From contig NZ_JAALEG010000008.1 of NCBI RefSeq assembly GCF_011058165.1, positions 1-64,000 on the forward strand: a stretch of DNA of 64,000 nt. The letters run 5' to 3'. This stretch comes from Rhodococcus aetherivorans. Its GTDB lineage: Bacteria; Actinomycetota; Actinomycetes; Mycobacteriales; Mycobacteriaceae. Of this stretch, positions 41,838 through 51,186 are shown in pieces. The translations under genes and the position numbers were made by a program. Each line of letters begins with the position of its first letter. The first letter of the stretch is position 1. The notes under the pieces were generated by a model. That model was not told the origin of the DNA, did no database searches, and saw only the letters and a program-made list of their open reading frames with translations.

Positions 41838-43982
41838 CTACCGCGTCTGCAGGGCGACGAGTTCCGCGTACCGCCCGTCCCGGCTCAGCAGTTCGTGATG
41901 GCCGCCCCTTTCGACGATCCTGCCGTCGTCGAGCACGAGAATCACATCTGCGGTGCGGACGGTGCTGAGCCGGTGCGCGATGACGATCCGGGTCTGGCGC
42001 AGCCCTCCCAGCGACGCCACGACCGACGCTTCGGTCGCGGCGTCGAGGGCGCTGGTCGCCTCGTCGAGCAACAGCACCCGGGGCGCGCCGAGCACCGCCC
42101 GCGCAAGCGCGATCCGTTGGCACTGCCCACCGGACAGGCCCGACCCGTCCCGCAGCATCGTCTCGTACCCCATCGGCATGGCGACGATCGCGTCGTGGAT
42201 GTGCGCCAGTTTCGCGGCCTCGACGATGCGGGGGAGGGAGGCCTCCGCCCGTCCCGCGGCGATGTTCTGCGCGACGGTCCCGGTGAACAGGGCGCTGTTC
42301 TGCGTCACCACCCCGAACTGGGCGCGCAGCGAACGGGATTCCAGGTCCGCGGCGTCGTGTCCGTCGAACAGCACCCGTCCCTCCGTCGGCTCGTAGAGTC
42401 CGAGCAGCAGGCGGGCGAGGGTGCTCTTGCCGGAGCCGGACGGTCCCACCAGCGCCACCGTCGACCCGGCGGGGATGTCGCAGTCGATGTCGCGCACCAC
42501 CCACGGCGAGCGCGGGTCGTACCGGAATCCGACACCGCGCAGCGAGATCGCGCCGCTGAGTGCCGGGGCGGGCCGCACGCTCCGGCCGTGCTGTTCGACG
42601 TCGCTGTCGACGATGTCCCGCAGCCGGGCCAGGTGGGCCGCCGCGAACTGCAGCCGCTGCAGCACCGACACCACCGAGCCGAGCGGGGCGAGCGCGGCGA
42701 GCGCGATCCCGTTCGCGGCGATCATGGCACCGAGCGTCTGCCGTCCGTCCAGCACGCCGACGACGCCGACGATCATCAGGACCGCGGGCGCCGCGACCCT
42801 GAGACCGGCCACCAGCGATTCGACCACACCCTCGAGGCGGCCGCTGCGCGACGCCGCGTCCAGGGCGGTGGTGAACAGAGCGTGCCACTGCGCGGCCGCA
42901 GCCGCCTCGGAACCGGAGGCCTTCACCGTCTCGATGCCGTTCACGGTCTCGAGCAGGCGTCCCTCGGCGAGGGCGTGCGCGCGCAACTCCTCCTGACCGA
43001 GCTGACCGACCCGGCGGCCGGTGCCCACGATCAGGACGATCTGCACCGTCGCGAGCACCATCAGCGTGACGCCGAGCATCGGCGCCCACCACAGCAGCAG
43101 AGCGAGGTACGTCAGCGCCAACGGCCCGTCGAGCACCGCCGCCACGACGGGTCCGGTGAGCAGCTCCCGAATGGCCCCGACGCTCGAGACCCGCTGCACC
43201 ACGTCACTGGTTCCCCGGCGAGCGAAGTATGCATACGGCAATGCCAGCAGGTGCGCGACGGCGGCGCCGGTGAGCTCACCGTCGGCGCGCCGGCGCAGCG
43301 CCTCCAGCATCCGGCTGCGCACCACCCCGACCGCACCGTGCGCAAGGCACGCGACGACCGTCGCACCGACCACGGCGTACAGCAGCGGGCGGTCGGCGCT
43401 CGGCAGGACCCGGTCCACCAGAATCGCCGAGACCACCGGAAGCGTCATCCCGATCGCCTGCAACGCGATCGAGGCCACCACGACCGACGCGAGCAGTGCG
43501 CGGTGGCCGTGCAGGAACCGGGCCGGCATCGTTCGTCGCCGGGAGGCGGGCAGGGCCGGCGGCGGATAGACCGACGGGTCGCCGGGGCCGAACTCGATGC
43601 TCACGCCCGAGTACCCGTCGCGGAACTGTGCCCGGGTCAGGCGCCGGCGCCCCCGCGCCGGATCGACGATGTGCACGTGCCGCTCCGTGCACCGTTCGAC
43701 CACCACGAAATGGTTGCCGTCCCAGTGCACGACGGCGGGCAGCTGTGCACCGCCCCCGGCGACGGCGTCGGCGGAGCGGCCGAAGGCGCGGACGTCGAGC
43801 CCGTGGCCGCGGGCACATCGCACGAGCGCCAGGGCGGTGAGTCCGTCGCGGGAAACCCCCAGCTCGTCGACGAGGTCCGCGACGCCGCGTGGGACGCCGA
43901 AGTAGGCGAAGATCATCGCCAGGCACGCCGCGCCGCAATCGGACATCCCGGTCTGAGCGAGCGGCCGGATGCGGCGCGTCAC
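41838..43982 (-). CDS. Peptidase-containing ABC transporter (C39) of the RiPP cluster
   Basis: A 714-residue bifunctional exporter. Residues 1-135 are a C39 protease: Gln10 and Cys16 in QTGMSDCGAACLAMI, His in HWDGNHFVVVE, Asp in VDPARG. About five or six membrane helices follow (residues 155-440). The ATPase has Walker A GPSGSGKST, Q-loop VVTQNSALF, signature LSGGQCQRIALARA, Walker B VLLLDEATSAL and switch IVIAHRLS. Known C39 exporters cut the leader after a Gly-Gly and export the core, and the precursor at 46176-46331 has such a site. The GTG start overlaps the upstream gene by 4 nt. It is the last gene of the cluster. Confidence 0.93.
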   Translation of the reverse strand: MTRRIRPLAQTGMSDCGAACLAMIFAYFGVPRGVADLVDELGVSRDGLTALALVRCARGHGLDVRAFGRSADAVAGGGAQLPAVVHWDGNHFVVVERCTERHVHIVDPARGRRRLTRAQFRDGYSGVSIEFGPGDPSVYPPPALPASRRRTMPARFLHGHRALLASVVVASIALQAIGMTLPVVSAILVDRVLPSADRPLLYAVVGATVVACLAHGAVGVVRSRMLEALRRRADGELTGAAVAHLLALPYAYFARRGTSDVVQRVSSVGAIRELLTGPVVAAVLDGPLALTYLALLLWWAPMLGVTLMVLATVQIVLIVGTGRRVGQLGQEELRAHALAEGRLLETVNGIETVKASGSEAAAAAQWHALFTTALDAASRSGRLEGVVESLVAGLRVAAPAVLMIVGVVGVLDGRQTLGAMIAANGIALAALAPLGSVVSVLQRLQFAAAHLARLRDIVDSDVEQHGRSVRPAPALSGAISLRGVGFRYDPRSPWVVRDIDCDIPAGSTVALVGPSGSGKSTLARLLLGLYEPTEGRVLFDGHDAADLESRSLRAQFGVVTQNSALFTGTVAQNIAAGRAEASLPRIVEAAKLAHIHDAIVAMPMGYETMLRDGSGLSGGQCQRIALARAVLGAPRVLLLDEATSALDAATEASVVASLGGLRQTRIVIAHRLSTVRTADVILVLDDGRIVERGGHHELLSRDGRYAELVALQTR

Positions 43983-45058
43983 CGCGGCGTCTTCTCCGCC
44001 TCGCCCCAGAACCATTCGATCCGGGCGGTGCGGCGCCGGTCGGCGAGCCACTCGTCGAACAACCGCCTCGAGGCCTGCTCCAGCAGGTCCGAATCGGACG
44101 CGGCGGCGCGCGAGAGCACCTGTACCACTTCCCATTCCGTTCCGACCGCCCGCGGCGGCAGCAGCGTACCGGGCGCGACCGCATCGGCCAGGCCGGAGCC
44201 GAGGCCGAGGTCGAGGTCGGCCACGGTCCGCTCCATCAGCTCGGCCCCCAGCGGACGGGACGGGGCGACAGCCGTCAGCGCCGCGCCGAACGCGTCGGCC
44301 GTTGTGTCGCAGGTGCGTCGCCGCTCGGCGAACGCGGCGACGAACCGCTCGGCGGCGGCGCGGTCGGCGAAGCGCACGCGGGCGATCCGGAGCCGGTCGT
44401 ACGTCGATCGGTGCGCCGCGCACCACGAGTCGACGCGGTCGACCGTCACCCGCGTGCGCAGCGCGGCAACGGCGGCCTCGCGTGCCACCATCTCCTCGAG
44501 CGCCGCGTGGTCGAGGTGCCGCCGTGCCATCCATGCAGCGGTCGCCGCCGGGGTCAGCAGGCCGCGCGCGCGACGGAAGGCGTCCATGGCGTCCTGCAGC
44601 TCACCGTCGGTCAGCGTCACCGGGCTCTCGGCGAGTTCCTGCTGGACGAGACACACGTCGACGAGTCGGTCGAGCAGGGCCGTCTGCTCCCACATCACGT
44701 CCAGATACGCCATCGCGTGCTGGATGTCGAGCGCCTCGCCGTTGACGCGTAGCAGCATCGATTCGGCGCTGCGTTGCGCGCCGCGCAACATCCACGGCAC
44801 CTCCGACGGCGGCGCCCAGGACAGCGTGACGGTGCCACCGCGGGGCCCGGAGACGAGCAGGCCGAACTGCACGGTGTCCCCGTAGGCTTCCCGGTGCCGG
44901 AGCAGGCGAAGGCGCAGTCCGGGGTGCTCCGCCCGCAGGGCCGCCAGCAGTTCCTCCGCGGACCCGGCCGCTACCGGGTCGGTGTTGAGGCGCGCGAGCA
45001 GAGTCAGCGCCTGCCCGAGAGCAGCGTCGTCGAGCGCCGCGCCGGCCGGGGCGATCAT
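43979..45058 (-). CDS. PpiC/SurA-related putative peptide maturation protein
   Basis: A 359-residue, probably cytoplasmic protein: no signal peptide, mostly helical, ending IEWFWGEAEK. It resembles the PpiC-related family described as putative peptide maturation system protein, which occurs beside RiPP precursors and exporters, though I recognise it only by overall character (Cys-poor, VCLVQQELAESPVTLTDGEL, AALTAVAPSRPLGAELM). It may chaperone the precursor or present it to the ligase or exporter. Translation is coupled at both ends: ATGA overlap with the ATP-grasp gene, GTGA overlap with the exporter gene. Confidence 0.6.
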   Translation of the reverse strand: MIAPAGAALDDAALGQALTLLARLNTDPVAAGSAEELLAALRAEHPGLRLRLLRHREAYGDTVQFGLLVSGPRGGTVTLSWAPPSEVPWMLRGAQRSAESMLLRVNGEALDIQHAMAYLDVMWEQTALLDRLVDVCLVQQELAESPVTLTDGELQDAMDAFRRARGLLTPAATAAWMARRHLDHAALEEMVAREAAVAALRTRVTVDRVDSWCAAHRSTYDRLRIARVRFADRAAAERFVAAFAERRRTCDTTADAFGAALTAVAPSRPLGAELMERTVADLDLGLGSGLADAVAPGTLLPPRAVGTEWEVVQVLSRAAASDSDLLEQASRRLFDEWLADRRRTARIEWFWGEAEKTPR

Positions 45059-46080
45059 GCGGGCACCTCCTGGACGGCGGGGCGCCGGGAGCGGTGGGCA
45101 CCGTCGAGCAGCAGCTCGCACAGTGCGTCGGAGATGGGCAGACCCGTCGCGTCCTCGATCCACAACCACTGTCCCGACGGGTTGATCTCGAGGAACACGT
45201 AGCGGCCGTCCGGAGTGAGTATGAGATCGATTGTCCCGTACTGCAATTCGAGCTCAGCCACCAGACTGCGGCACAACGCGGCGAGCGCGGCCGGCAACTC
45301 GTGCCGGCTGTAGCGGGTCGTGGAAGGGTCGTAGCTGCGCCAGTCGAGCCGCGTGTGGTTGCTGTCCTGGCTGTGGATGGCGGCGCCGAGGACCCGCTGC
45401 CCGACCACCGTCACCCGCACCTCGATCTGTTTGGGCACATAGCCCTGCACGATCATCGGGCACAGGCGCATCGCCTCCGCGTACCCCAGGTCCGTCGTCG
45501 TGACAGGCTCGCACATGCGGAAGTAGCCGTCGTCACCGTCGATCAGGAACGGCCGGTCGAGCGGTTTGCTGATCACCTGCCCCTCGTGCCGGTCCCAGAA
45601 ATCGAGGAACTCGTCCGGGGAGGTGGTCACGATCGTGGGCGGAAGCTCGAACCCGAGACGGCCGGCCAGGGTGAGCTGGGCGGTCTTGCGGGCCGCCTGC
45701 CGGATCGCGGCCCGCGTTCCCGGCACCGCGAGACAGTCCAGATCGTCCCAGAGCGCGGAGGTCATTGCCTCGCATTCCCTTTCGACGTACTCGCGGACCG
45801 CCGGGGCGGTGACCTCCGGGTGCGCCCGCGGGTTGCGTGGGCGGCGGAACCAGACCGTGTCGACGGCGGACAGGTCGATCCGCCCACCGCGGTGGTCGAG
45901 GGTGCGGCGGACCGCACCGCCGGCGGTGTAGCCGACGGAGATCGACGCGTGGACAGGAAAATCGGCGGGGTCGAACACGACGACCCGGGCGTCGCGCCGG
46001 CGCAACAGGTCGACGACGTGGTCTGCGTGCGGGTCACCCGGCTGGGTGAGCACCAGGATGCGGGCGGGATGCGCGCTCAT
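45055..46080 (-). CDS. ATP-grasp ribosomal peptide maturase (graspetide-type ligase)
   Basis: A 341-residue ATP-grasp enzyme of the MvdD/TgmB-like group. The N-terminus RILVLTQPGDPHADHVVDLL and DTVWFRRPRNPRAHP are characteristic. The ATP-grasp core includes GQVISKPLDRP, MIVQGYVPKQIEVRVTVVG and the metal-binding FLEINPSGQWLWIE. Known members join Asp/Glu side chains to Thr/Ser or Lys side chains of a precursor, forming omega-esters or omega-amides. Its likely substrate is the peptide encoded 95 bp upstream. ATG 46080 has GAGGAAC upstream. It overlaps the PpiC-related gene by 4 nt. Confidence 0.88.
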   Translation of the reverse strand: MSAHPARILVLTQPGDPHADHVVDLLRRRDARVVVFDPADFPVHASISVGYTAGGAVRRTLDHRGGRIDLSAVDTVWFRRPRNPRAHPEVTAPAVREYVERECEAMTSALWDDLDCLAVPGTRAAIRQAARKTAQLTLAGRLGFELPPTIVTTSPDEFLDFWDRHEGQVISKPLDRPFLIDGDDGYFRMCEPVTTTDLGYAEAMRLCPMIVQGYVPKQIEVRVTVVGQRVLGAAIHSQDSNHTRLDWRSYDPSTTRYSRHELPAALAALCRSLVAELELQYGTIDLILTPDGRYVFLEINPSGQWLWIEDATGLPISDALCELLLDGAHRSRRPAVQEVPA

Positions 46081-46175
46081 GAGCTGTTCCTCGGGGCGGA
46101 TCGGATCGGATCGGTCGACGGACGAGCGCCGGGTGGGCGAGGCGAGCCGCCTCCCCACCCGGCGTCCTCGGTCCG

Positions 46176-46331
46176 TCAGAAGTCCTGATCGGTACCGACC
46201 GCGCCGGTCGACATGTCGATCGTCTTGCTCGACCGATCCTCGCACGCGCGACCGCCGGACACGGTCGCGAGGCGCGCCTCGTCGAGTTCCGCACCCTCGG
46301 CGGAAATGGCGGTGATGACGGTGTTACGCAA
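46176..46331 (-). CDS. RiPP precursor with double-glycine leader (graspetide candidate)
   Basis: A 51-residue peptide starting at TTG 46331, with AGAGGAG 6 nt upstream; no ATG fits. The leader contains AELDEARLATVSGG, the classic double-glycine pattern. The predicted 24-residue core is RACEDRSSKTID followed by MSTGAVGTDQDF. It offers Glu/Asp donors (5) and Ser/Thr/Lys acceptors (8), as an ATP-grasp side-chain ligase needs, and one Cys. It does not carry the TxxxEExxDE-type repeats of microviridins or the plesiocin motif. It is first in the cluster ahead of the ligase, maturation protein and C39 exporter. An 11-bp-period direct repeat lies upstream. Confidence 0.78.
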   Translation of the reverse strand: MRNTVITAISAEGAELDEARLATVSGGRACEDRSSKTIDMSTGAVGTDQDF

Positions 46332-46389
46332 TGCGTTCTCCTCTGTCAGGATGTGCCGGACCGTCCGGCGAGGAGAACGATCGCGCAGC

Positions 46390-46409
46390 GCGCTTAGCAT
46401 GCGCTTAGC
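46390..46409. promoter_or_regulatory. Direct repeat upstream of RiPP precursor
   Basis: GCGCTTAGC at 46390-46398 and again at 46401-46409, an exact 11-bp period, 59 bp upstream of the precursor start. On the coding strand it reads CGCTAAGCGCATGCTAAGCG. This is the layout bound by OmpR-type response regulators and SARP activators, and it shares CGCTAAG with the repeat at 3754-3771. Confidence 0.5.
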
Positions 46410-46478
46410 GTCGGCTGACGGACCGCGACGTGCGGATGGGCGAGGTGGGGTCGCCGATCCTGCTACGCCGCGGACCTT

Positions 46479-48785
46479 CTATGCCGCGGAGGTCACCCGG
46501 TACACGTCGTAGACGCCCTCGACGTTGCGGACGACGTTGAGCACGTGCCCGAGGTGCTTGGGATCGCCCATCTCGAACGTGAAGCGGCTCACCGCGACCC
46601 GGTCGCCGGTCGTGGTCACCGACGCCGAGAGGATGTTCACCTTCTCGTCGGCGAGTGCCTTGGTGACGTCCGAGAGCAGCCGGTGCCGGTCGAGCGCCTC
46701 GATCTGGATGGCCACGAGGAACACCGACGACGGGGACGGCGCCCACTTGACCTCGATGATCCGCTCGGACTGCTGCTGCAGGGATCCGGCGTTGGTGCAG
46801 TCGGTGCGGTGCACGCTCACCGAGCCGGTGCGGGTCACGAAGCCCATGATCTCGTCGCCGGGCACCGGCGTACAGCACTTGGCCAGCTTCGACACCGTGC
46901 CCGGCGCGCCGGGCACGAGGATGCCGGAGTCACCGCTCTGCCGGGACCGGGTCGGAATGGACGACGGGGTGGACCGCTCCGCGAGCTCCTCCTCGACGCC
47001 ACCGACCCCGCCGAGCAGCGCGACGAGGCGCTGCACGACGTGGTGCGCCGAGACATGGTGCTCACCGACCGCGGTGTAGAGCGCCGACACGTCGGCGTAC
47101 CGCAGTTCCTTGGCCACGGCCTGCATCAGGTCCGCGTTCATCAGGCGCTGCAGCGGCAGCCCGACCCGCTTGACCTCCTTGCCGATGGCGTCCTTGCCGG
47201 CCTCGAGCGCCTCCTCGCGGCGTTCCTTCGCGAACCACTGCCGGATCTTGGCCTTCGCGCGCGGCGAGACCACGAACGACTGCCAGTCGCGGCTCGGCCC
47301 GGCATTGGGGTCCTTGGACGTGAAGACCTCGACGACCTCGCCGTTCTCGAGCTTGCGTTCGAGCGCGACGAGCCGGCCGTTGACCCGCGCGCCGATGCAG
47401 CGGTGCCCCACCTCGGTGTGCACGGCGTACGCGAAGTCCACCGGCGTCGACCCGGACGGCAGCGTGATCACGTCGCCCTTGGGGGTGAAGACGAAGATCT
47501 CCTTCACGGCGAGGTCGTAACGCAGCGACTCGAGGAACTCGCCGGGGTCGGCGGCCTCGCGTTGCCAGTCGAGCAACTGCCGCATCCACGCCATGTCGTC
47601 GAGCTCGGCGACGTCGCCCGAGTGTTTGCCCTTGGTCTCCTTGTACCGCCAGTGCGCGGCGATGCCGAACTCGGCGGTGCGGTGCATCTCGCGGGTGCGG
47701 ATCTGCACCTCGAGCGGCTTGCCCTCGGGGCCGATCACGGTGGTGTGCAGCGACTGGTACACGCCGAACCGCGGCTGGGCGATGTAGTCCTTGAACCGGC
47801 CCGCCATCGGCTGCCACAGCGAGTGCACGACGCCCACGGCGGCGTAGCAGTCGCGGATCTCGTTGCACAGGATCCGCACGCCGACCAGGTCGTGGATGTC
47901 GTCGAAGTCGCGGCCCTTGACGATCATCTTCTGGTAGATCGACCAGTAGTGCTTCGGCCGGCCCTCGACGGTGGCATCGATCCGCGACGCTGCGAGCGTC
48001 GCGTTGATCTCGGCGCGGACCTTGGCCAGGTAGGTGTCGCGCGACGGCGCCCGGGTGGCGACGAGCCGCACGATCTCCTCGTACTTCTTCGGGTGCAGGA
48101 TCGCGAAGGACAGGTCCTCGAGCTCCCACTTGACCGTCGCCATGCCGAGACGGTGCGCGAGCGGCGCGATCACCTCGAGGGTCTCGCGCGCCTTGCGGGC
48201 CTGCTTCTCCGGCGGCAGGAAGCGCATGGTGCGCATGTTGTGCAGCCGATCGGCGACCTTGATCACCAGGACCCGGGGGTCGCGCGCCATCGCGATGATC
48301 ATCTTGCGGATGGTCTCGCCCTCGGCGGCGGTGCCGAGCACCACCTTGTCCAGCTTGGTGACGCCGTCGACGAGGTGGGCGACCTCCTCGCCGAACTCGG
48401 CGGTGAGCTGCTCGAGACTGTAACCGGTGTCCTCGACGGTGTCGTGCAGCAGCGCCGCGATCAGCGTCGTGGTGTCCATGCCGAGCTCGGCGAGGATCGT
48501 CGCGACCGCGAGGGGATGGGTGATGTACGGGTCGCCGGACTTGCGCTTCTGCGACGCGTGCCGCTCCTCCGCCACGTCGTAGGCGCGCTGCAGCTCCGAC
48601 AGGTCGGCCTTCGGGTACAGCTCGCGGTGGATCGTGACCAGCGGCTCGAGCACCGGCTTGAGAGTGGTGCCGCGCTGCCCGGTGATGCGGCGCGCCAGCC
48701 GCGCCCGCACCCGGCGGGAGGCCGACGTGGACGCCGAGGTCGGGGTCGGACCGGAATTCTGGGACCGATCAAGATTCTGGGTCAT
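46479..48785 (-). CDS. rel: Bifunctional (p)ppGpp synthetase/hydrolase
   Basis: A 768-residue Rel protein, master of the stringent response. Domains in order: hydrolase HD domain (about 55-210; [12 protein letters not shown] intact), synthetase (about 240-390; [27 protein letters not shown]), TGS (about 420-480), helical/zinc-finger region with [13 protein letters not shown], and a C-terminal ACT domain. Both catalytic centres look intact, as in the single actinobacterial Rel. The ATG at 48785 follows GGGAGG. It lies 91 bp after apt, the usual order in this phylum; the RiPP cluster now sits downstream where ppiB would be next. Confidence 0.97.
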   Translation of the reverse strand: MTQNLDRSQNSGPTPTSASTSASRRVRARLARRITGQRGTTLKPVLEPLVTIHRELYPKADLSELQRAYDVAEERHASQKRKSGDPYITHPLAVATILAELGMDTTTLIAALLHDTVEDTGYSLEQLTAEFGEEVAHLVDGVTKLDKVVLGTAAEGETIRKMIIAMARDPRVLVIKVADRLHNMRTMRFLPPEKQARKARETLEVIAPLAHRLGMATVKWELEDLSFAILHPKKYEEIVRLVATRAPSRDTYLAKVRAEINATLAASRIDATVEGRPKHYWSIYQKMIVKGRDFDDIHDLVGVRILCNEIRDCYAAVGVVHSLWQPMAGRFKDYIAQPRFGVYQSLHTTVIGPEGKPLEVQIRTREMHRTAEFGIAAHWRYKETKGKHSGDVAELDDMAWMRQLLDWQREAADPGEFLESLRYDLAVKEIFVFTPKGDVITLPSGSTPVDFAYAVHTEVGHRCIGARVNGRLVALERKLENGEVVEVFTSKDPNAGPSRDWQSFVVSPRAKAKIRQWFAKERREEALEAGKDAIGKEVKRVGLPLQRLMNADLMQAVAKELRYADVSALYTAVGEHHVSAHHVVQRLVALLGGVGGVEEELAERSTPSSIPTRSRQSGDSGILVPGAPGTVSKLAKCCTPVPGDEIMGFVTRTGSVSVHRTDCTNAGSLQQQSERIIEVKWAPSPSSVFLVAIQIEALDRHRLLSDVTKALADEKVNILSASVTTTGDRVAVSRFTFEMGDPKHLGHVLNVVRNVEGVYDVYRVTSAA

Positions 48786-48876
48786 GCCCACACCTCCCGT
48801 CGCCGATGCACACCGGACGCACCGCCGCACATTCCTCGTCGTCCGGAACCACCGGCACCTGCGCCAACTCTAGCTC

Positions 48877-49434
48877 TCAGAGCCGAACCAATGACGTCAC
48901 CGGGTACTTTTCCAGCCGCGCCCGCCCACCGAGGGCCTCGATCTCGGTCACCACCGCCACCGCGACGACCAGGGCACCGGCCGCGTCGAGAAGCTCCGCC
49001 GTCGCCGAGAGGGTGCCGCCGGTGGCGAGCACGTCGTCGACGACGAGTACCCGCCGCCCGCGCAACCGAACCGAATCCTGCGGGATCTCGATCGCCGCGG
49101 TGCCGTACTCGAGGGAGTACTCGCGGGTGTCCACCGGCGGAGGCAGCTTGCCGGCCTTGCGCACCGCGAGGACGCCGACACCCAGAGCGTGGGCGATGCC
49201 GCCGCCGAGCAGGAAGCCGCGGGCGTCGACGCCGGCCACCAGTTCCGCGTCCGGCGCGGTGGCGGCCAGCGCGGCGATGACCGCCCCGAAGGCCTCGCCG
49301 TCGGCGAAGACCGGGGTCAGGTCGGCGAAGCGGACGCCGGGCGCCGGGAAGTCGTCGACCCAGCGGGTACGGGCGGTGACCGCCGTGGCGGCACGTTCGA
49401 TCAGAGCGTGCGCTCCGGCGGGATTGCTGTTCAT
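48877..49434 (-). CDS. apt: Adenine phosphoribosyltransferase
   Basis: A 185-residue purine-salvage enzyme making AMP from adenine and PRPP. The PRPP-binding motif is VLVVDDVLATGGT, and ARGFLLGGGIAHAL is the conserved flexible region. The phase FPAPGVRFADLTPVFAD at the N-terminus is typical. ATG 49434 overlaps the lipoprotein gene by 4 nt, and rel follows, so purine salvage and the ppGpp enzyme are co-transcribed as in M. tuberculosis (Rv2584c-Rv2583c). Confidence 0.95.
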   Translation of the reverse strand: MNSNPAGAHALIERAATAVTARTRWVDDFPAPGVRFADLTPVFADGEAFGAVIAALAATAPDAELVAGVDARGFLLGGGIAHALGVGVLAVRKAGKLPPPVDTREYSLEYGTAAIEIPQDSVRLRGRRVLVVDDVLATGGTLSATAELLDAAGALVVAVAVVTEIEALGGRARLEKYPVTSLVRL

Positions 49435-51185
49435 CTGTTGAGGATCCACCTGTCCATGTTCCAGCCCGCACCGGCAGCGCTGGGGTTGGCGACGGCGGCA
49501 CGCAGGCCGCCGGCGAAGGTCGTCTCCCGGGGCTGCGCGTACAGCGGCAGGGTCGGCATCGCGGTCCACAGGATCGTCTCGGCCTCACCCACCAGACCGG
49601 AGATGGTGGCGTCGTCGGTGGTGACGGCGAGGGCGTCGAGGATCTGGTCGACGCGGGCGTCGGCGAAGCGCCCGACGTTGCTGCCGGCCGCGGAGTTGAG
49701 GGCGCCGCGCGCGTCCTGCATGTCGGCCGTGCCTCCCGCCCCTGCCGCGACGGCGGTCCCGGCGAGGACGGCATCGACCTGTCCCGCCGTGAGCTGCGAC
49801 GGCGTGAACGTGTCCGAGGCGGCGTCGACCACCTCTATGCCCGCCTCGCGACAGGACTGGGCGATCAGCTCGACGGTACGGGCGCGGCGCGGGTCCGGGC
49901 CGAGGTACCCGATCCGCACGGTGATGCGGTCCGTCCCCGCAGCGGCGAGCTCGGCCTGCGCCGCGGTCGTGTCCGCCCGGTCGTAGCGGGCTGCGGGCCC
50001 GGACACGCCCGGGTACAGCGGCGAGTCGGCGGGCAGCAGCCGCGACGACGTCGTCCCGGAACCGAGTCCGGTGGCGGGCACGTCCCCGACCCGGCCGAAC
50101 TCGTCGAACAACTGCGAGCGGGGCACGCACAGCGCGAACGCCCGGCGCGCGGCGGCGGCGCCGAGGCTGCCCCCGCCGGTGCCCAGCACGAGCTGCTCGA
50201 CGTTGCGCGACGCCGCGGCCGTCGTCTCCACGTCGTCCCCGAGGGACAGGTCGAGTGCCCCGGTGCCGGTGTCGGCGACGTGGACGCGGCCGTCGGCGGC
50301 CGCCGCGGAGGCGTCGGTGCCGCGCGGCCACACCACGATCCGGTCGGTGCCGGGCTTGTTGCCCCACCAGCGTTCGTTCGCGACGAGGACGAGCCCGTCC
50401 TCGGCGGTGAACGACTCGATCCGGTAGGGGCCGGAGGCCGGCAGCAGCGACAGGTCCAGCCGGCCGGGGGTCAGGTTCCACCCGGTGTTCCAGAAGTCGG
50501 CGAGCCGGCGCAGCGCCTCGACGTCGCCACCGCCGATGGCGGCGACCACGTCGGGCACCCCCGAGACCCGGGCAGCGACGTGCGCGGGCATCAGCTCGGT
50601 GGCGCCGAACAGGGCTCGCCAGTCGGCGTAGGCTCGGCCGGCGCGGAAGACGACGGTGGCGTCCTTGGACCCGGTCTGACAGTCGATCCGTTCGATGTCG
50701 ACGTAGCCGGAGCGCCGGGCGGCGGAGAACAGGTTCGCCGGAGCACCCGAGGCGTCGGGCGCGGTGAATCGGCCGCTGGCGGCGGCCCAGGCGAGCACCA
50801 GGTCGTCGCACGACATCGGCACCCCGTCCGAGTACACGGAGTCCGGGGACAGCCGGTACTGGACGGTCAGCGGGTCCTGCGAGACGACGGTGGCCGCCCC
50901 GATGTCGGTGTCGGAGATCACCTGACCGGCCGGATCGACGTAGCCGAAGCCGGGCAGCACGCGGGCCAGGGCCTGCCGGGCTCCCGAGGCGGCGCCGTCC
51001 ACGGTGTTGGCGTTGTAGGTGGTCACCGTGTTGTCGACGGCATACCCGATGGAGGGCAGGGACTCCTCCGTCGTGCCACAGGCGACGGTGGTCGCGGCGA
51101 GCGCCGCCGCGGCGGCCGCGCCCGCGATCGCCGCGCGGACGGACCGGCGGCGCCGGGCTCGACGTGTGTGCTCGGGTGCCGACAT
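49431..51185 (-). CDS. Family 5 (oligopeptide-type) solute-binding lipoprotein
   Basis: A 584-residue exported lipoprotein (M. tuberculosis Rv2585c type). An Arg-rich N-region and hydrophobic stretch end in the lipobox TVAC (Cys about 36). The mature part has the SBP_bac_5 layout: YRLSPDSVYSDGVPMSCDDLVLAW and ALCVPRSQLFDEF. Relatives bind peptides or nickel for ABC importers, but no permease genes are here, so it may work alone or with distant partners. Proximity to secDF hints at an envelope function. It lies 1 bp after secF. Confidence 0.88.
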   Translation of the reverse strand: MSAPEHTRRARRRRSVRAAIAGAAAAAALAATTVACGTTEESLPSIGYAVDNTVTTYNANTVDGAASGARQALARVLPGFGYVDPAGQVISDTDIGAATVVSQDPLTVQYRLSPDSVYSDGVPMSCDDLVLAWAAASGRFTAPDASGAPANLFSAARRSGYVDIERIDCQTGSKDATVVFRAGRAYADWRALFGATELMPAHVAARVSGVPDVVAAIGGGDVEALRRLADFWNTGWNLTPGRLDLSLLPASGPYRIESFTAEDGLVLVANERWWGNKPGTDRIVVWPRGTDASAAAADGRVHVADTGTGALDLSLGDDVETTAAASRNVEQLVLGTGGGSLGAAAARRAFALCVPRSQLFDEFGRVGDVPATGLGSGTTSSRLLPADSPLYPGVSGPAARYDRADTTAAQAELAAAGTDRITVRIGYLGPDPRRARTVELIAQSCREAGIEVVDAASDTFTPSQLTAGQVDAVLAGTAVAAGAGGTADMQDARGALNSAAGSNVGRFADARVDQILDALAVTTDDATISGLVGEAETILWTAMPTLPLYAQPRETTFAGGLRAAVANPSAAGAGWNMDRWILNR

Positions 51186-51186
51186 G

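Noticed and set aside
45055-46080. ATP-grasp gene as a glutathione/RimK-type housekeeping ligase
   Set aside because: The N-terminal signature, the adjacent precursor and C39 exporter, and the overlapping maturation gene all favour a RiPP ligase.
46545-49280. Plus-strand open frame of about 910 codons opposite rel and apt
   Set aside because: rel and apt are unmistakable on the other strand; this translation is low-complexity.
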